Shown here piece by piece: positions 6,345 to 8,543 of a stretch of 8,543 nucleotides of DNA. Every line of letters starts with the position of its first letter. Position 1 is the stretch's first letter. Position numbers and translations under genes: made by a program. A model generated the notes under the pieces. The model worked only from the letters and a program-made list of their open reading frames with translations. It was not told the DNA's origin and made no database searches. The DNA is from Planctomycetota bacterium (GTDB lineage Bacteria > Planctomycetota > UBA8108), in NCBI GenBank assembly GCA_022451445.1, contig JAKUSY010000107.1:1-8543 (forward strand), written 5' to 3'.

Positions 6345-8543
6345 TTGCAAGGTTCGAAGTCCCACCCTGGCGGCACGACGCCGCAGAAGAGCCTGGCTGT
6401 CCTCGGCCAGCTGCGCCAGAGAATCCGCAGGACGTCGCTCTTCAGCGGCGTGGTATGGATTGGCTTTATCTTCGCCATCGGCCTGCTGGCCTCCTTCGGG
6501 CTCGATTATTTTCTGAGGTTGCCGCTCGCGGTAAGGCAGCTCTTCGTGCTCGCGGCCTTGGCGGGGTCGATCGTTCTCTTTGCCAGGCGAATCCTCGCGC
6601 CGCTGTCGCGAAAGCTCGGCGATTCAGAATTGGCGATGCTAGTCGAGGAGGCCAACCCGGAGCTGAACCAGTCCCTGCTCACCGTCGTTGAGCTCTCTGG
6701 AGAGGAGAGCCCGGGTGGCCGGTACATCTCCCGCGAGATGCTGGATTCCGTGGTCAGGAAGGTCGAAGATGGAGCGGAGACTCTCTTGTCGAGCGGTGTT
6801 CTGAATCACCGCCGGCTGATGCGAAACCTGTTCCTGTTCTTCATGGCGGCGGCCCTGGTCGTTGGCGGGGCCGACTGGCAGCCCGATCTCGCCGCGATCT
6901 GGTTCAAGAGAAATCTGCTCCTGGATGGCGCGGTCGAATGGCCCAGGACGATCCAGTTGGAGATCGAACCAGGGACCCCGGAGGTTGTCGCCATGGGGGA
7001 TGATCTTCTTGTCGCTGTGCGAGTGGTTCGCGGAGCGCCCAGGACCATCGAGATGAACTGGAAGCTCGCGGATGGGGTCGGCGGCAGGAAACCCATGGAG
7101 CCGAGTCCCCAGCAGTCACATGACCTCTGGCTGGAGGATGCCGGAGAGGGATCCGGAAGCCTCGAGAGGGTCCTGGCGGAGGCGGGCATCGATGAAACGC
7201 TGCGCACCGCCGCCCTTGCGGACGGCCGGGGGCTCCTCGCGCGTGGACTGCAGGCGGGCCGCAGCATCGAGCTCGATCGCCTGCTGGAGGACGCAGGAGC
7301 GCGAGTCCGAACTGAAAGCTTCGACCGTTTTATCTACGTCTTCAGGAACATGAACCTGCCCCTGAGCTTCTGGGCCATTGACGGCAGCGGAGAGGGCCGT
7401 ACTGAGACGGTCGAGGTCAAGGTCATGCAGCGCCCCCGGATCGACATGAAAGAATGGGAGGAGGGCGGCCGCAACCGGGTGGTCTACCGCAATCCTCCTT
7501 ATACGGGGAAGGCGGAGGAGGAGGTCACCCAGCGCCATGGAAACCTGAAGGTACCTGTAGGAACGGCTGTCCGCTTCACCCTGGCCACCAATGTGGTCGT
7601 CGCCAAGGTGTTCTTCATTCTGAAACAGGGGGTTGAGGAGGAGCGGGGAGCCGCGGCCCGGGCTTCAGGGTGGCCGGATCCGGCAGCGGTCAGCCTGGAG
7701 GTCCGTGACGGAAAACAGTTTGAGGGAAGATTCGTTGTGCAGGAAAGCGGCAGCTACTACTTCCAGTTTGAAGACCCTGAGGGCTTCCGGAGCACCCAGC
7801 CTGAGCGTTTCAGGATACAGGCTATTCCTGATCGCAAGCCGATGGTGCGCATCGTCGAGCCCGCCAGGATGACGGAAGATGTCTCTCCCCGGGCGGAGAT
7901 CCCCATCCTCGCCTGGGTCAAGGATGACTATTCCGTGAAGAAGATCGACCTGGCGGGAAATTACTACGCCGCCGGAGGGTCGGAACCGGAGAGGAGCCGG
8001 GTCACCTTGCTTGACGCCGGGGCGGATGAGCCACAGGCGGCGCAGAGCGAGCCGACGCTGGAGCCCTATGTTCTCAAGGTCGCCGACCTGGGCTCAGGCG
8101 ACGGTGGTCCGCCCTCCCCGGGAGCCCGCTTCGAGTATTTTGTTCTCGCCGAGGATTTTGGAGAGACTGGAAACAAGACCTCCGAGGGCCGACCTGTGGG
8201 TAATATCGGCGAGTCCCAGGCCTATCTCCTGCAGGTGGTCGATCCCGATTATCTCGAGGACCAGTATGCGCGTGAAGTGATGGCGCTTCGCGACGTTACG
8301 GACAGGCTGCGGGGGCGGCAGGAATCGGTGCGAAAGGACCTGGAGGATTCGCAGGAGCAGTTTCTCCTTGGCGGAAAGATGGACCGGGATGCCGCCGCCC
8401 GGCTCTCACGCCATCGCCAGGACCAGGTCCGGGTATCCGAGGGTGTGAAGAAGCTTGCCGGAAACTTGGGCCATTTGCTCGACAAGATGGAGATGAACAA
8501 GGTCGGCGAACAGCAATGGAAAGACTGGCTCCAGGGCCTGGAG
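6345..8543 (+). CDS. Large DUF4175-like membrane protein with beta-domains and coiled coil (3' partial)
   Basis: From TTG 6345 the frame is open for 733 codons to the last base, so the stop lies beyond the window. Residues 17-29 are basic; TM helices follow at about 33-53 and 66-80, then LGDSELAMLVEEANPELNQS (about 90-109, a family-typical cytoplasmic helix), then TM3 at about 161-176. Positive-inside charge places everything after it outside the cytoplasm. Family landmarks follow: VEWPRT (197-202), NPPYTG (383-388), a beta-sandwich ending IPDRKPMVRIVEP (494-506), VKDDYSVKKIDL (525 on), EYFVLAEDF (597-605), and YLLQVVDPDYLEDQ (627-640). A charged, helical, probably coiled-coil tail runs from about 640 to the edge. 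This is the pattern of the long (usually over 1,000 residues) uncharacterised planctomycete membrane proteins, related to DUF4175, found with MoxR/VWA and cyclase-fold genes. Residues about 245-325 look like an insertion carrying two similar helical motifs. The start is inferred; the frame is certain. Function is unknown, with envelope scaffold or signalling inferred. Confidence 0.
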   Translation, partial: MQGSKSHPGGTTPQKSLAVLGQLRQRIRRTSLFSGVVWIGFIFAIGLLASFGLDYFLRLPLAVRQLFVLAALAGSIVLFARRILAPLSRKLGDSELAMLVEEANPELNQSLLTVVELSGEESPGGRYISREMLDSVVRKVEDGAETLLSSGVLNHRRLMRNLFLFFMAAALVVGGADWQPDLAAIWFKRNLLLDGAVEWPRTIQLEIEPGTPEVVAMGDDLLVAVRVVRGAPRTIEMNWKLADGVGGRKPMEPSPQQSHDLWLEDAGEGSGSLERVLAEAGIDETLRTAALADGRGLLARGLQAGRSIELDRLLEDAGARVRTESFDRFIYVFRNMNLPLSFWAIDGSGEGRTETVEVKVMQRPRIDMKEWEEGGRNRVVYRNPPYTGKAEEEVTQRHGNLKVPVGTAVRFTLATNVVVAKVFFILKQGVEEERGAAARASGWPDPAAVSLEVRDGKQFEGRFVVQESGSYYFQFEDPEGFRSTQPERFRIQAIPDRKPMVRIVEPARMTEDVSPRAEIPILAWVKDDYSVKKIDLAGNYYAAGGSEPERSRVTLLDAGADEPQAAQSEPTLEPYVLKVADLGSGDGGPPSPGARFEYFVLAEDFGETGNKTSEGRPVGNIGESQAYLLQVVDPDYLEDQYAREVMALRDVTDRLRGRQESVRKDLEDSQEQFLLGGKMDRDAAARLSRHRQDQVRVSEGVKKLAGNLGHLLDKMEMNKVGEQQWKDWLQGLE

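Noticed and set aside
6184..6691. Overlapping + strand ORFs of 110 and 78 codons near the last gene start
   Set aside because: They are out of frame with the 733-codon frame from 6345, which carries membrane helices and family motifs; these ORFs have none.
1..8543. tRNA, rRNA, CRISPR array, insertion sequence or phage genes
   Set aside because: No cloverleaf, ribosomal RNA stretch, regularly spaced repeat, transposase or integrase was seen; almost all bases are accounted for by the four genes.

Overview
The window is GC-rich bacterial DNA with four large genes, all on the + strand. They fill nearly all of it. No tRNA, rRNA, CRISPR array, transposase or integrase was seen. The gene set is one I associate with Planctomycetota and related envelope-complex bacteria: a membrane-anchored VWA / glutamine-amidotransferase-like protein of the MoxR neighbourhood, a PQQ-type beta-propeller with a helical N-terminus, a squalene-cyclase-fold (prenyltransferase-like) protein, and a very large DUF4175-like membrane protein. 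This taxonomic reading rests on protein family patterns, not on a search.

Layout. Positions 3-2378 hold the 3' part of the VWA/GATase-like gene, whose start lies upstream of the window. A 92-base gap (2379-2470) follows and contains a possible 20-codon micro-ORF. Positions 2471-5029 encode the exported beta-propeller protein. A 117-base gap (5030-5146) is noticeably AT-richer in its middle; it holds two small hairpins and a weak promoter candidate. Positions 5147-6340 encode the cyclase-fold protein. Only four bases later a TTG codon at 6345 opens a frame that stays open to the last base (8543). This is the large membrane protein, truncated by the window edge; it has no ATG near its start.

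How they may work together. All four proteins look directed to the inner membrane or the space outside it. The two membrane proteins have positive-inside signals that place their beta and VWA domains outside the cytoplasm; the other two carry N-terminal export signals. None shows a clear catalytic signature: the amidotransferase-like domain has no cysteine, the cyclase-fold protein lacks the DXDD acid motif, and the propeller lacks dehydrogenase cysteines and haem sites. My inference is a binding, scaffolding or assembly module of the cell envelope, possibly served by a MoxR ATPase encoded upstream. Its biochemical role is not known to me.

[Form note: the original answer gave no feature confidence values; each 0 is a placeholder required by the schema, not an estimate.]
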